From contig JBBCJM010000048.1 of NCBI GenBank assembly GCA_037190175.1, positions 42,877-106,876 of the forward strand: 64,000 bases of DNA. The letters run 5' to 3'. Each line of letters begins with the position of its first letter. Within the stretch, counting starts at the first letter, position 1. The notes under the pieces were generated by a model that did no database searches, was not told the DNA's origin, and was given only the letters and a program-made list of their open reading frames with translations. A program made the position numbers and the translations under genes. The DNA comes from JBBCJM01 sp037190175. GTDB taxonomy: Bacteria > Pseudomonadota > Alphaproteobacteria > Rhodobacterales > Rhodobacteraceae. Positions 32,718 through 41,287 of this stretch are shown piece after piece.

Positions 32718-33866
32718 ATGGCCACCATCCCCGTCGAAAAGCTCGCCGACCTGCGATCCGCCCTGCCGTTCTGGCTGTCGCTGGGCACCATCCCGCTGGC
32801 GCTGGTCGGCGCGGGGCTGGGGGGCTGGTGGGTGCTCATGCTGCCGCTCTATACTTGGACGCTCTTCGCCATTCTCGATGCGCTGACCGGGCGGAACGAG
32901 GACAACGCCGACCTGGGGGCGACCGAGGACGACCTGACCTGGTATCGCCTGATCACCCTGATCTGGTTCCCGATCCAGTTCCTGCTGCTGTTCGGGATGA
33001 TCTGGTTCGCCACCCGGGCCGGGCATCTGGGCGCGTGGGAGAAGATCGGGCTCTTCTTCGGGATGGGGGTGATCTCGGGCACCGTGGGGATCAACTATTC
33101 CCACGAGTTGATGCACCAGAAGTCCCCGGTGGAACGCTGGCTGGGCGACCTGCTCTTGGCCATGGTGCTCTACTCCCACTTCCGCAGCGAGCACCTGCGG
33201 GTGCATCACCTCTATGTCGGCACCCCGCGCGACCCGGTGACGGCGCGGTACAACGAGGGCTTCCACCGCTATTTCGCCCGGGTGCTGCGCGACTGCCCGC
33301 GTTCGGCCTGGCGGGCGGAGGCGGCGATGCTGGCCCGCCGTTCCCTGCCGTGGTGGCACCGCGACAATCCGTTCTGGCGCTATGGCGCGCTGCAACTGGC
33401 CATGATCCTGCTGGCCGTTGGGTTGGGCGGCTGGCAGGGGCTGGCGCTGTTCCTGTTCCAGGCGCTGGTGGCGGTCTGGCAGCTGGAGCTGGTGAACTAT
33501 GTCGAACACTACGGCCTGACCCGCCGCCATCTGGGCGAGGGGAAATACGAACACGTCCTGCCCCGGCATTCCTGGAACGCCTCGCACCGGGCCTCCAACT
33601 GGCTGCTGATCAACCTGCAACGGCATTCGGACCACCACTACAAGCCCGACCGGCGGTTTCCCCTGCTCCAGACCTATGACGCGGAGGAGGCGCCGCAGCT
33701 GCCCTTCGGCTATCCGGTGATGACGCTGGCGGCGATGGTGCCGCCGATCTGGCGGCGGGTGATGAACCCGAAGGTGCGGGCCTGGCGGAAGCAGCACTAC
33801 CCGGAGGTGACCGACTGGCAGCCTTACAACCGCGGTCAAAACCCGATGCCGCGCGGCGCCTCCTGA
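32718..33866 (+). CDS. alkB: AlkB-type alkane 1-monooxygenase
   Basis: Protein of 382 residues with about six membrane helices in the first 250 residues. The histidine boxes that bind the di-iron centre are present: H-E-L-M-H-Q near residue 130, H-L-R-V-H-H-L near 160 and L-Q-R-H-S-D-H-H-Y near 300, plus N-Y-V-E-H-Y-G-L typical of alkane hydroxylases. It would oxidise medium-chain alkanes to 1-alcohols and needs a rubredoxin and reductase, neither of which is encoded nearby. It follows mutY by 45 bases. Its end overlaps the convergent LysR gene by 31 bases. Confidence 0.88.
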   Translation: MATIPVEKLADLRSALPFWLSLGTIPLALVGAGLGGWWVLMLPLYTWTLFAILDALTGRNEDNADLGATEDDLTWYRLITLIWFPIQFLLLFGMIWFATRAGHLGAWEKIGLFFGMGVISGTVGINYSHELMHQKSPVERWLGDLLLAMVLYSHFRSEHLRVHHLYVGTPRDPVTARYNEGFHRYFARVLRDCPRSAWRAEAAMLARRSLPWWHRDNPFWRYGALQLAMILLAVGLGGWQGLALFLFQALVAVWQLELVNYVEHYGLTRRHLGEGKYEHVLPRHSWNASHRASNWLLINLQRHSDHHYKPDRRFPLLQTYDAEEAPQLPFGYPVMTLAAMVPPIWRRVMNPKVRAWRKQHYPEVTDWQPYNRGQNPMPRGAS

Positions 33867-34714
33867 GCCAGCCAGCGCATCACCCGGCGGGCCGTGGGGC
33901 CCGGGCGGCTGGCCCAGAGCCGCAGCCCCCGGGGCAGGGTGACGCGCAGGGCAAAGGGCTCCACCAGCGCGCCTTTCGCCAGCAGCGGCTCGACCAGCGC
34001 CGCATGGCCCATCAGCACGCCCCCGCCATTCACCGCCGCCTCCACCGCCAGGGCGTAGAGCGAGAACACCGGCCCGCGGGGGGTGAAGGCGCGGCCCGGC
34101 ATGGCCAGCGCCGCCCAAGCGTCCCAGTCGCCGGTCCAGGTGGAATCCGACAGGCAGGGCACCCCGGCCAGATCCTCGGGCGCGGACAGGCGGGCGGCCA
34201 GCCCCGGCGCGCAGACCGGAAAGATCACGTCGTCGGCCAGCCGCCCCTGCGGCTCCGGCCCGTAGAACAGGCAGAGGTCATAGGGCTGCCGCTTCAGGTT
34301 GGGCGGCGCCTCCACCGCGGTGATCGAGACCGTCACCCCCAGCGCCCGGTGCAGCGCCGGCAGGCGGGGGGAGAGCCAGAGTTGCGCCAGCGAGGGCAGC
34401 GCGGCCACATGCACCACGCCCTGCCCCCCGGCCCCGCGCAGGTCCTGCATCGCCGCCCGCAGCCGGTCGAAGGCGGCGGTCAGCCCCGGCGCCGCCCGCG
34501 CCCCCTCGGCGGTCAGCCGCACCCCGCGCGCGGTGCGGTCGAACAGCCGCACGCCCACCGCCGCCTCCAGCGCCTTGATCTGCGCCGTCACCGCGCCGGG
34601 GGTGACGCCCAGCTCCTCCGCCGCCGCCTTGAAACCCCCCAGCCGCGCCGCGGCCTCGAAGGCGCGCAGGGGGCCAAGCGGCAGGTCGCGGGGGCGGGGC
34701 GGGGCGACGGGCAT
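33836..34714 (-). CDS. LysR-family transcriptional regulator (GcvA-like)
   Basis: Protein of 292 residues. The N-terminal winged helix reads L-P-L-G-P-L-R-A-F-E-A-A-A-R-L-G-G-F with A-A-E-E-L-G-V-T-P-G-A-V-T-A-Q-I, then L-F-D-R-T-A-R-G-V. The C-terminal ligand domain resembles GcvA-type regulators (S-L-Y-A-L-A-V-E-A-A-V-N-G-G-G-V-L-M-G). It is divergent from the SHMT-like gene with 91 bases between starts, the usual layout for LysR control of the neighbour. The ligand may be an amino acid or related compound (inference from the neighbour). Confidence 0.9.
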   Translation of the reverse strand: MPVAPPRPRDLPLGPLRAFEAAARLGGFKAAAEELGVTPGAVTAQIKALEAAVGVRLFDRTARGVRLTAEGARAAPGLTAAFDRLRAAMQDLRGAGGQGVVHVAALPSLAQLWLSPRLPALHRALGVTVSITAVEAPPNLKRQPYDLCLFYGPEPQGRLADDVIFPVCAPGLAARLSAPEDLAGVPCLSDSTWTGDWDAWAALAMPGRAFTPRGPVFSLYALAVEAAVNGGGVLMGHAALVEPLLAKGALVEPFALRVTLPRGLRLWASRPGPTARRVMRWLAQEAPRGIGF

Positions 34715-34728
34715 ATGGTTCAGCTTTC

Positions 34729-34739
34729 CTGAGCCTCAG
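34729..34739. promoter_or_regulatory. Candidate operator in the LysR/SHMT-like divergent region
   Basis: CTGAG-C-CTCAG is a perfect 11-bp palindrome placed 15 bp from the regulator start and about 67 bp from the SHMT-like start. A second looser pair, TTCAG near 34719 and CTGAA near 34752, brackets it. LysR proteins bind dyads of this kind between divergent promoters, so it is a reasonable operator candidate, but it does not match the T-N11-A core exactly. Confidence 0.4.
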
Positions 34740-34805
34740 ATTGACCGATCCTGAATTGCGCGCAAGCCCGCTTCGCCCTCATCTGATGCGAAAAGGAGAC
34801 CGCCC

Positions 34806-36119
34806 ATGCCCCGCCTAGCCCGCCGCCCCTGGGTTCCCGCCGCCTGCGAGGATCATGTCCAAAGGCTCGCCGCCCTGCCCGGGGTGGCCGGGACCGACGC
34901 CCGCATCGAGGCGCTGATCGAGAAGAACCTCGCCATCCACGACGCCGAGTGCTTCAACCTCAACCCCGCGACCAACGTGATGAACCCGCGGGCCGAGGCG
35001 GCCTTGGCGCGCGGGCTGGGGTCGCGGCCGTCGCTGGGCTATCCCGGCGACAAGTACGAGATGGGGCTGGAGGCGATCGAGGAGATCGAGGTGATCGCCG
35101 CCGAACTCGCCGCCCGGGTGTTCGGGGCGGATCATGCCGAGATCCGGGTGGCCTCGGGCGCCCTGGCCAACCTCTACGGCTTCATGGCGCTGGCCCGGCC
35201 CGGGGACGCGATCATCGCCCCGCCGCCGGCGGTGGGCGGGCATGTGACCCACCACCAGGCCGGCTGCGCGGGGCTCTACGGGCTGGTCATCCACCCCGCG
35301 CCGGTGGATGCCGACGGCTATACGCTGGACATCCCCGGCCTGCGCGACCTGGCGCGGAAGGTGCGGCCGAAGATCATCACCGTGGGCGGGTCGCTGAACC
35401 TCTTCTCCCATCCGGTGGCCGAGGTGCGGGCGATTGCGGATGAGGTCGGCGCGCATGTGCTGTTCGACGCGGCGCATCAATGCGGGATGATCGCGGGCGG
35501 CGTGTTCCCCAACCCCTTGGCCGAGGGCGCGCATCTGATGACGATGAGCACCTACAAGTCGCTGGGCGGCCCGGCCGGGGGGCTGATCGTGACCAGCGAC
35601 GCCGGGATCGCCGAGCGGCTGGACCGCATCGCCTTTCCCGGCATGACCGCCAACTTCGACGCCGCGAAGTCGGCGGCACTGGCGATCACGCTCTTGGACT
35701 GGGTGGAACACGGGCCGGCCTATGCCCGGGCCATGGTCGATGTCGCGCAGGCGCTGGCCCGCACCTTGGCCGACGAGGGCCTGCCGGTCTTCGCCGCCAC
35801 CCGCGGGATGACGCAATCCCACCAGTTCGCGGTGGAGGCCGCCGGGTTCGGCGGCGGGCAGGCGGCATCGAAGCGGCTGCGGCAGGCGGGGTTCCTGGCC
35901 TGCGGGATCGGCCTGCCGCTGGCGGAGGTGGCGGGCGACCTGAACGGGCTGCGCATCGGCACCCCGGAACTGGTGCGCCGCGGCGTGACCCCCGCCGACG
36001 CCCCGGCGCTGGCCCGGCTGATCGCCGAGGGGCTGCGCTCGAACGACCCCGCCGCGGTGGCGCCCCGGACGCGGGAAATGCGGGGCCGCTTCGCCGGGCT
36101 GCACTACGTGAGGGCCTGA
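34806..36119 (+). CDS. Serine-hydroxymethyltransferase-like PLP enzyme, non-canonical
   Basis: Protein of 437 residues with AAAGGAGA upstream of the ATG. The fold type I aminotransferase layout matches SHMT: a substrate-side N-P-A-T-N-V segment, G-Y-P-G-D-K-Y-E near residue 78, D-A-A-H-Q-C-G near 219 and the PLP lysine in S-T-Y-K-S-L-G-G-P near 250. Canonical SHMT has T-T-T-T-H-K-T-L-R-G-P-R-G-G, so the His before the lysine is Tyr and the Arg after it is Gly. It may act on alpha-methylserine, allo-threonine or another beta-hydroxy amino acid rather than serine plus tetrahydrofolate. It is probably controlled by the divergent LysR gene. Confidence 0.8.
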   Translation: MPRLARRPWVPAACEDHVQRLAALPGVAGTDARIEALIEKNLAIHDAECFNLNPATNVMNPRAEAALARGLGSRPSLGYPGDKYEMGLEAIEEIEVIAAELAARVFGADHAEIRVASGALANLYGFMALARPGDAIIAPPPAVGGHVTHHQAGCAGLYGLVIHPAPVDADGYTLDIPGLRDLARKVRPKIITVGGSLNLFSHPVAEVRAIADEVGAHVLFDAAHQCGMIAGGVFPNPLAEGAHLMTMSTYKSLGGPAGGLIVTSDAGIAERLDRIAFPGMTANFDAAKSAALAITLLDWVEHGPAYARAMVDVAQALARTLADEGLPVFAATRGMTQSHQFAVEAAGFGGGQAASKRLRQAGFLACGIGLPLAEVAGDLNGLRIGTPELVRRGVTPADAPALARLIAEGLRSNDPAAVAPRTREMRGRFAGLHYVRA

Positions 36120-36153
36120 GCCCCGGCCCGGGAGCCGGATCGCCGGCAGGAAG

Positions 36154-36260
36154 GCGCCTCCCCTCCCCGCGTGGGAGGGGATGGGGGAGGGGGCCTTGCC
36201 GGGGTCGGAATCTTTGCCGCCCCCCTCCCCATCCCTCCCCACTAAGGGGGAGGGAGGCGC
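36154..36260. repeat. Long imperfect inverted repeat between convergent genes
   Basis: Arms of about 41 bases (36154-36194 and 36219-36260) are near-perfect complements, starting GCGCCTCCC and rich in CCCTCCCC runs, separated by about 25 bases. The element lies between the SHMT-like stop at 36119 and the stop of the convergent FAD gene at 36267. It could fold in both transcripts as a bidirectional terminator or RNA end stabiliser. Similar CCCTCCCC palindromes are commonly dispersed in this bacterial group (recalled, not verified here). Confidence 0.75.
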
Positions 36261-36266
36261 GGGACC

Positions 36267-37769
36267 TCATCCGGTGGTGCCGTTTGTACCGATCCCGTTC
36301 TGGCTCCGCTCCGGGATGTTCGCCAGCGCGATGCGGGTGCTGAGCATCGAGGGCATGCGCGCGCCTTGCAACTGCGGCCCCATGACCTCGGCGCTGCGCC
36401 CTTCGGCCGCGGCCTGTCCGGCCACCCGGCCCAGCGTGAAGCCGCCGCAGAGCCGCATCCCGCCCAGTTCCGCGGTGGGGTTGAGCCCGCCCACCATGTC
36501 GCCCGCGGCATAGAGCCCGGGGATCCCCTGCCCGAACACGTCCACCACCTGCATCGCGGCGTTCACCCGCGCGCCGCCGCTGACGAAGTTCGAGCCGACC
36601 ACCATCGGCACCGCGTGGAACGGCCCTTCCGCGATGGGGCGGCGGCCTTCGGGCAGGATCACCCGGCCGAAAGCCTCGTCGCGCAGGCCATCGGTGGCCA
36701 GGAAGGCGTTCCAGCCGTCCACGGAGCCGGCCAGACCGGAGGCGTCGATCCCCACCCGCGCCGCCAGGTCGGGCAGGGTGGCGGCCGCGACCGAAGGCTC
36801 GGGCATCTGCGCCAGCAGCGCCGCCTTGCGGGTGAAGGTGGCGTGGTCGAAGATGTACCAGGCGGCCTTGCCGGGCTGGTGCTGCAACGCCTCCACCCGC
36901 CGCTCGTAGGGGCCGGCCTCGTCGTGGAACCGCTGCCCGGCCCGGTTCACCGCGATGCAGTCCTCGACGAAGGCGGAGGAGACGATCACCAGCGGCAGCA
37001 CCAGCCCCATGTTGATCAGGTCTGCCCCCACCGCGCCGGCCATCAGGTGCCCGTCGCCGCGGCAGCTGTCGATGCCCAGATAGGGCGCGCGGGCGAGGTA
37101 GCCGGGAACGTGGCGCGCCCGCAGTTCCGGGTTCGACTGGTAGCCGCCGGAGGCCAGCACCACCGCCCCGGCCCGCCAGCGCAGCACCCGCCCCTCGCTG
37201 CGGGCCATCAGCCCCGTCACCCGGCCGCCGTCCATCACCAGCCGCTGGGCCACCGTGCGGGGAAACAGCCGCACGTTGGGCAGGGCGAAGTCGGGGGCGA
37301 AGGCGCGGCGGAAGGCCAGCATGTCCTCCACCGCCAGCATCCGGTCGGTGCGGTGCTGCAAGGGGCGCGGGATGAAGCGGGAAAACCGCACCCCCCGCGC
37401 CAGCAGGATGTCATAGGTCTCGGCGCTGAGTTCGGCGAACATCCGCACCAGCGCCGGGTCGTGGATCACTGGCCAGCGGTCGCGCAACAGGTCGATGCTG
37501 GCCTCGGCGTCGGCCACGAAGCTTTCCACGCTGTCCGAAATCCCCGCCTCGGCCTGCGCGCGGGAGGCCACGAAGGCCATGTAGCCGGTGGACCAGACCG
37601 AATTGCCGCCGATCTGGTCCAGCGCCTCGACCGCATGGACCTGCGCCCCGGCGGCGGCCGCCGCGGCCACCGCCGCCATGCCGCCCGGGCCGGTGCCCAC
37701 CACCAGCACGTCGCAGGCGAAGTCGGCATCGGGCTCCCCGCCCGATGCCTGGGGTTGCTGCCCGCTCAT
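36267..37769 (-). CDS. FAD-dependent oxidoreductase, fumarate-reductase/ketosteroid-dehydrogenase family
   Basis: Protein of 500 residues. The dinucleotide-binding motif V-L-V-V-G-T-G-P-G-G near residue 24 is followed by E-A-L-D-Q-I-G-G-N-S. A-A-V-V-L-A-S-G-G-Y, then R-G-D-G-H-L-M-A, and near the end P-G-L-Y-A-A-G-D and G-M-R-L-C-G-G-F-T-L-G, complete the FAD_binding_2 pattern. Members include 3-ketosteroid dehydrogenases and tricarballylate or fumarate reductases. No signal peptide is visible. It is the last gene of the 15-gene leftward run and starts 4 bases after the substrate-binding-protein stop. Confidence 0.82.
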   Translation of the reverse strand: MSGQQPQASGGEPDADFACDVLVVGTGPGGMAAVAAAAAAGAQVHAVEALDQIGGNSVWSTGYMAFVASRAQAEAGISDSVESFVADAEASIDLLRDRWPVIHDPALVRMFAELSAETYDILLARGVRFSRFIPRPLQHRTDRMLAVEDMLAFRRAFAPDFALPNVRLFPRTVAQRLVMDGGRVTGLMARSEGRVLRWRAGAVVLASGGYQSNPELRARHVPGYLARAPYLGIDSCRGDGHLMAGAVGADLINMGLVLPLVIVSSAFVEDCIAVNRAGQRFHDEAGPYERRVEALQHQPGKAAWYIFDHATFTRKAALLAQMPEPSVAAATLPDLAARVGIDASGLAGSVDGWNAFLATDGLRDEAFGRVILPEGRRPIAEGPFHAVPMVVGSNFVSGGARVNAAMQVVDVFGQGIPGLYAAGDMVGGLNPTAELGGMRLCGGFTLGRVAGQAAAEGRSAEVMGPQLQGARMPSMLSTRIALANIPERSQNGIGTNGTTG

Positions 37770-37773
37770 CGCC

Positions 37774-38895
37774 TCACTCGACGGCGGACCAGGAGCCGTC
37801 CTGCACCCGCATCACCACGCTGCCGTGGGTGGGCACCCGGCCCTCGCCGAAGGTCATCTTGCCCGCGCCCATCAGCACCTCGACATCCGCGGTGTTGGTC
37901 AGCGCCTCGCGCAGGTTCTCGCGGGTCACGTCGCCCTCGATGCTGCTGACCGCGGCGGCGATGATCTGCACCATGGAATAGCCCGTGGCCGCCCAGTGGT
38001 CCGGCGGGATGCCGTACTTGGCCTGGTAGCGTTCGGCAAAGCTGCGGGTGGCGTCCGAGAAGGTGGAGACGAAGATCGCCGGGAACAGCGTGCCGTCGCC
38101 CGCAGCCCCCGCCGCGTTGATGAACTGCGCCGAGCCCAGCCCGGTGTCGCCCGAGATGATGGTTTCCGGCCGCAGCCCGGCCTGCTTGGCCTGCAGGATG
38201 ATGTTGGCCGCCTGTTCCGGCGGGGTGGTCACGAACAGGCACTCGGGGTCGGCGTCCACGATCTTGGTCGACAGCGCGGTGAAGTCGGTGTCGGTGGCCA
38301 GGATGCCCTCGTCCGCCAGGATCTCGACCCCGTGTTCCCTCAGCGTGTCGCGGAACACGTCCTTCTGGATGATGTAGCCGGGGTTGTCGAGGATCGAGAC
38401 CAGATAGCAGTTGGCGGGCTTCAGCGTGCCGCCGATGTGGTTGGCGAGCGGCGGCATGTAGGTGACGGCCGTCTCGGTCGACTTGAAGATCCACGGGCCC
38501 AGCGGCAGCACCTCGTTGGTCATCGCCACGGTGAACATCGGCACCGAAAGCTGCACCGCCACCGGCCCGGTCGCCATCGCCTCGGCCGAGGAGATGGGCC
38601 CGAGGATCAGGTCCACCCCGTCGGTGGTGGTGCGCCGGGTCAGGAGCGAGATCGCCTCCTGCCGGTCGGAGCGGTTGTCGTCATAGGTGATGGTGACCGT
38701 ATGCGGGCCGTAGCCGCCGGCCGCCTTGATCTCCTCGTCGGCCATCCTGATGCCGTTCACCAGCGGCACGCCGACGAAGGCATATGTCCCCGTGGTGGAC
38801 AGGATGGCCGAGACCTTCACCTCGTCGGCCACGGCCGGGGCGGCCAGGGCCACCGCGGCGGCGGTCATGGTCAGCAGTTTCCTCAGGTCCGTCAT
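37774..38895 (-). CDS. ABC-transporter substrate-binding protein, LivJ family
   Basis: Protein of 373 residues with a signal peptide (MTDLRKLLTMTAAAVALAAP, cleaved after AVA). It is a type I periplasmic binding protein of the Leu/Ile/Val family: S-T-T-G-T-Y-A-F near the start, then D-D-N-R-S-D-R-Q-E-A, typical of hydrophobic amino-acid or aromatic-acid binders. It pairs with the four LIV genes encoded upstream, which lack another binding protein. The ligand is unknown and is presumably the substrate of the enzymes in this operon. Confidence 0.9.
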   Translation of the reverse strand: MTDLRKLLTMTAAAVALAAPAVADEVKVSAILSTTGTYAFVGVPLVNGIRMADEEIKAAGGYGPHTVTITYDDNRSDRQEAISLLTRRTTTDGVDLILGPISSAEAMATGPVAVQLSVPMFTVAMTNEVLPLGPWIFKSTETAVTYMPPLANHIGGTLKPANCYLVSILDNPGYIIQKDVFRDTLREHGVEILADEGILATDTDFTALSTKIVDADPECLFVTTPPEQAANIILQAKQAGLRPETIISGDTGLGSAQFINAAGAAGDGTLFPAIFVSTFSDATRSFAERYQAKYGIPPDHWAATGYSMVQIIAAAVSSIEGDVTRENLREALTNTADVEVLMGAGKMTFGEGRVPTHGSVVMRVQDGSWSAVE

Positions 38896-38930
38896 CGTTT
38901 CCTCCCTGTTGTCACGATGATTGATGGATG

Positions 38931-39644
38931 TCAGCGCTCGGCCATGGTGCCCAGGTAGTGGGCGACCACGGCGTCGTTGGCGGCCAGTTCCGCGCCGGTG
39001 CCCGACAGCACGATGCGCCCCTGGTCGAGGATGTAGGCGCGGTCGGCGAGGTCGAGCGCCAGATGCGCGTTCTGCTCGATGAGCAGGATGGTCAGGCCGC
39101 GCGACTTCAGCTGCCGCAGCGCCGCGAAGACCTGCGCGATCACCACCGGGGCCAGGCCCAGGCTGGGCTCGTCCAGCAGCAGGAGCCGGGGGCTGCCCAT
39201 CATCGCGCGCCCGATGGCCAGCATCTGCTGCTGCCCGCCGGAGAGCGAGCCCGCGAACTGCGCCTGCCGTTCGTTCAGGATGGGGAACAGGTCGAACATG
39301 TCCTCCAGCCGGATCTCGGCCGGGCGGCCGCGCAGCGCGGTGAGGCCGAGTTGCAGGTTCTCCAGCACCGTCAGCTGCGGGAAGACCTGCCGCCCTTCCG
39401 GCACCTGCAATATCCCGCGGCCCGAGACCGCCCAGGGCTTCATCGCCGACAGTTTCTGCCCGTCGAAGGCGATGCTGCCGCCGGCGATGCCCACCATCCC
39501 CGAGACGGCGTTGACCAGCGTCGACTTGCCCGCCCCGTTGGGGCCGATCAGCGTCACCACCTCGCCCCGGTTCACGCTCAGTGAGACGCCGCGCAGGGCG
39601 TGGATGCCGCTGTAGCGCACATGCAGGTCGGTGATCTCAAGCAT
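38931..39644 (-). CDS. livF: ABC-transporter ATP-binding protein, LivF family
   Basis: Protein of 237 residues with Walker A G-P-N-G-A-G-K-S-T near residue 33, signature L-S-G-G-Q-Q-Q near 133 and Walker B L-L-L-D-E-P near 158. The short LivF type lacks the extra BCA_ABC_TP_C tail seen in LivG. It energises uptake together with LivG. The ATG overlaps the livG stop by 8 bases. Confidence 0.93.
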   Translation of the reverse strand: MLEITDLHVRYSGIHALRGVSLSVNRGEVVTLIGPNGAGKSTLVNAVSGMVGIAGGSIAFDGQKLSAMKPWAVSGRGILQVPEGRQVFPQLTVLENLQLGLTALRGRPAEIRLEDMFDLFPILNERQAQFAGSLSGGQQQMLAIGRAMMGSPRLLLLDEPSLGLAPVVIAQVFAALRQLKSRGLTILLIEQNAHLALDLADRAYILDQGRIVLSGTGAELAANDAVVAHYLGTMAER

Positions 39645-40398
39645 GTTCGCCTCCGATATAGGCGGCGATCACCGCCGGGTCGCGCAGCACCTCGTCGGGC
39701 GTGCCCTCGGAGATCAGCCGCCCGCCGTCCAGCACGTAGGCCCGTTCGCAGATCTTGGCGACGAAGCGGATGTTGTGCTCGATCAGCAGGATGCCCATGC
39801 CGCCGCGCGCCAGTTCCTGGAAGAGGTCGGCCAGGATGTCGGATTCGACGTCGTTCATCCCGGCGATGGGCTCGTCCAGCAGGATGTAGTCGGGCTCCGA
39901 GGCCAGCGCCCGCATCATCTCGACCTTGCGCTGGTGGCCGTAGGACAGCGACCCCGCCGGGTATTCCGCGAAGTCGCGCATCCCGAACCGGCCCAGCAGA
40001 TCCATCGCCCGCCGCCGGATCGCCGCGCTCTCGCGGTGCGAGGAGGGCAGGCCCAGCAGGGCGGCGAGGGTGGAACAGGTCTCGTGCCGGTGGAAGCCGA
40101 TCAGGATGTTCTCCAGCACCGAGTTCTCGGGCAGGATGCGGATGTTCTGGAAGGTGCGGGCCAGCCCCGCGCGGCAGATCTCGTCGGCCGCGGCATGGGT
40201 GATGTCGCGGTCCTCCACCAGGATTTTCCCGCCGCTGACCGCGAACATGCCGGTGATCATGTTGACGATGGTGGTCTTGCCGGCGCCGTTGGGGCCGATC
40301 AGCCCGGTGATCCGCCCGCGCGGCACGGTGATGTTGACGGATTTCGAGGCGATCACGCCGCCGAAGTTCTTGCTCACGTCGATGAGTTGCAGCGCCAT
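39637..40398 (-). CDS. livG: ABC-transporter ATP-binding protein, LivG family
   Basis: Protein of 253 residues with G-P-N-G-A-G-K-T-T near residue 38, signature L-S-Y-G-H-Q-R near 155, I-L-L-D-E-P-I-A-G-M Walker B, and the LivG-type C-terminus Y-V-L-D-G-G-R...A-Y-I-G-G. The signature has Tyr instead of Gly at its second position, which is common in this family. It works with LivF as the ATPase pair of the importer. Confidence 0.93.
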   Translation of the reverse strand: MALQLIDVSKNFGGVIASKSVNITVPRGRITGLIGPNGAGKTTIVNMITGMFAVSGGKILVEDRDITHAAADEICRAGLARTFQNIRILPENSVLENILIGFHRHETCSTLAALLGLPSSHRESAAIRRRAMDLLGRFGMRDFAEYPAGSLSYGHQRKVEMMRALASEPDYILLDEPIAGMNDVESDILADLFQELARGGMGILLIEHNIRFVAKICERAYVLDGGRLISEGTPDEVLRDPAVIAAYIGGEHA

Positions 40399-40401
40399 GG
40401 C

Positions 40402-41283
40402 TTAGCTCGCTTTCGCGGTGGAAGTGGCCGAGGCGGGCTTGGCCCCCAGCCGCCGCGCCCGGGCGCGCGCGATCAGCGTGTCGGCGATGCCCTGCGGCAG
40501 GAAGTTGATGGTGAGGATGAGCAAGAGGCCGTAGACCAGCATCCGCGCATCGGCCAGCGGCCGGGCAATTTCCGGCAGCAGCACCAGGATCGCGCAGCCC
40601 ACGATGGGGCCGACGATGGTGTTGCGCCCGCCGAACACCACATAGGACAGGATGGCGATCAGGAAGGGGAAGCCGAACTGCGAGGGGACGAGGGCATAGG
40701 AATGGAACGCCTCCAGCGCGCCATAGACCCCGGCCAGGGCCCCCGAGATCACGAAGGCCAGCGCCTGGTGCCGCACGATCGAGACGCCCAGCGAGGCCGC
40801 CACCGCCTCGTTCTGGCGGATGGCGTCGAAGGCGCGGCCCAGCCGGCTGCGGGTGATCGCGGTCATCAGGTAGACGGTGATCAGCGCGGCGATCAGCAGG
40901 GTGAGCGTGCCCACCGTCTTGGGGATGCCGTTCAGTCCCTGCGCCCCGCCGGTCAGCCTTTCGGCATAGATGTTCAAGGACAGCACGATCTGGATGAAGG
41001 CCACCGTGGCGATGGCCTGATAGACCCCCCGCAGCCGGGCCAGCGGCACCGAGAGCAGCAGCGCCACCAGCCCGCCCGTGACCGCCGCGGCGGCGATGCC
41101 CAGCGCCGGGGGCAGCCCGTGGCTGACCACCAGCACCCCGCCGGTATAGGCGCCCACGCCCGCCAGCCCCACCGTGGCCAGCGAGAACACGCCCGCGCGC
41201 AGCACCAGCCACTGGCTATAGGCGAGGCCCAGGTGCAGCAGGAACAGGTCGAACAGCGGCTGATAGCCGAGGATATAGTTCAT
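40402..41283 (-). CDS. livM: ABC-transporter permease, LivM family
   Basis: Protein of 293 residues with about eight membrane helices. The ATG at 41283 was chosen because GGAGG lies just upstream; an earlier in-frame ATG at 41301 would add six residues. Family features are the G-V-G-A-Y-T-G segment near residue 50 and the cytoplasmic loop R-S-R-L-G-R-A-F-D-A-I-R-Q-N-E-A-V-A with E-A-A-type coupling. It forms the pore with LivH. Confidence 0.92.
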   Translation of the reverse strand: MNYILGYQPLFDLFLLHLGLAYSQWLVLRAGVFSLATVGLAGVGAYTGGVLVVSHGLPPALGIAAAAVTGGLVALLLSVPLARLRGVYQAIATVAFIQIVLSLNIYAERLTGGAQGLNGIPKTVGTLTLLIAALITVYLMTAITRSRLGRAFDAIRQNEAVAASLGVSIVRHQALAFVISGALAGVYGALEAFHSYALVPSQFGFPFLIAILSYVVFGGRNTIVGPIVGCAILVLLPEIARPLADARMLVYGLLLILTINFLPQGIADTLIARARARRLGAKPASATSTAKAS

Positions 41284-41287
41284 GGCG

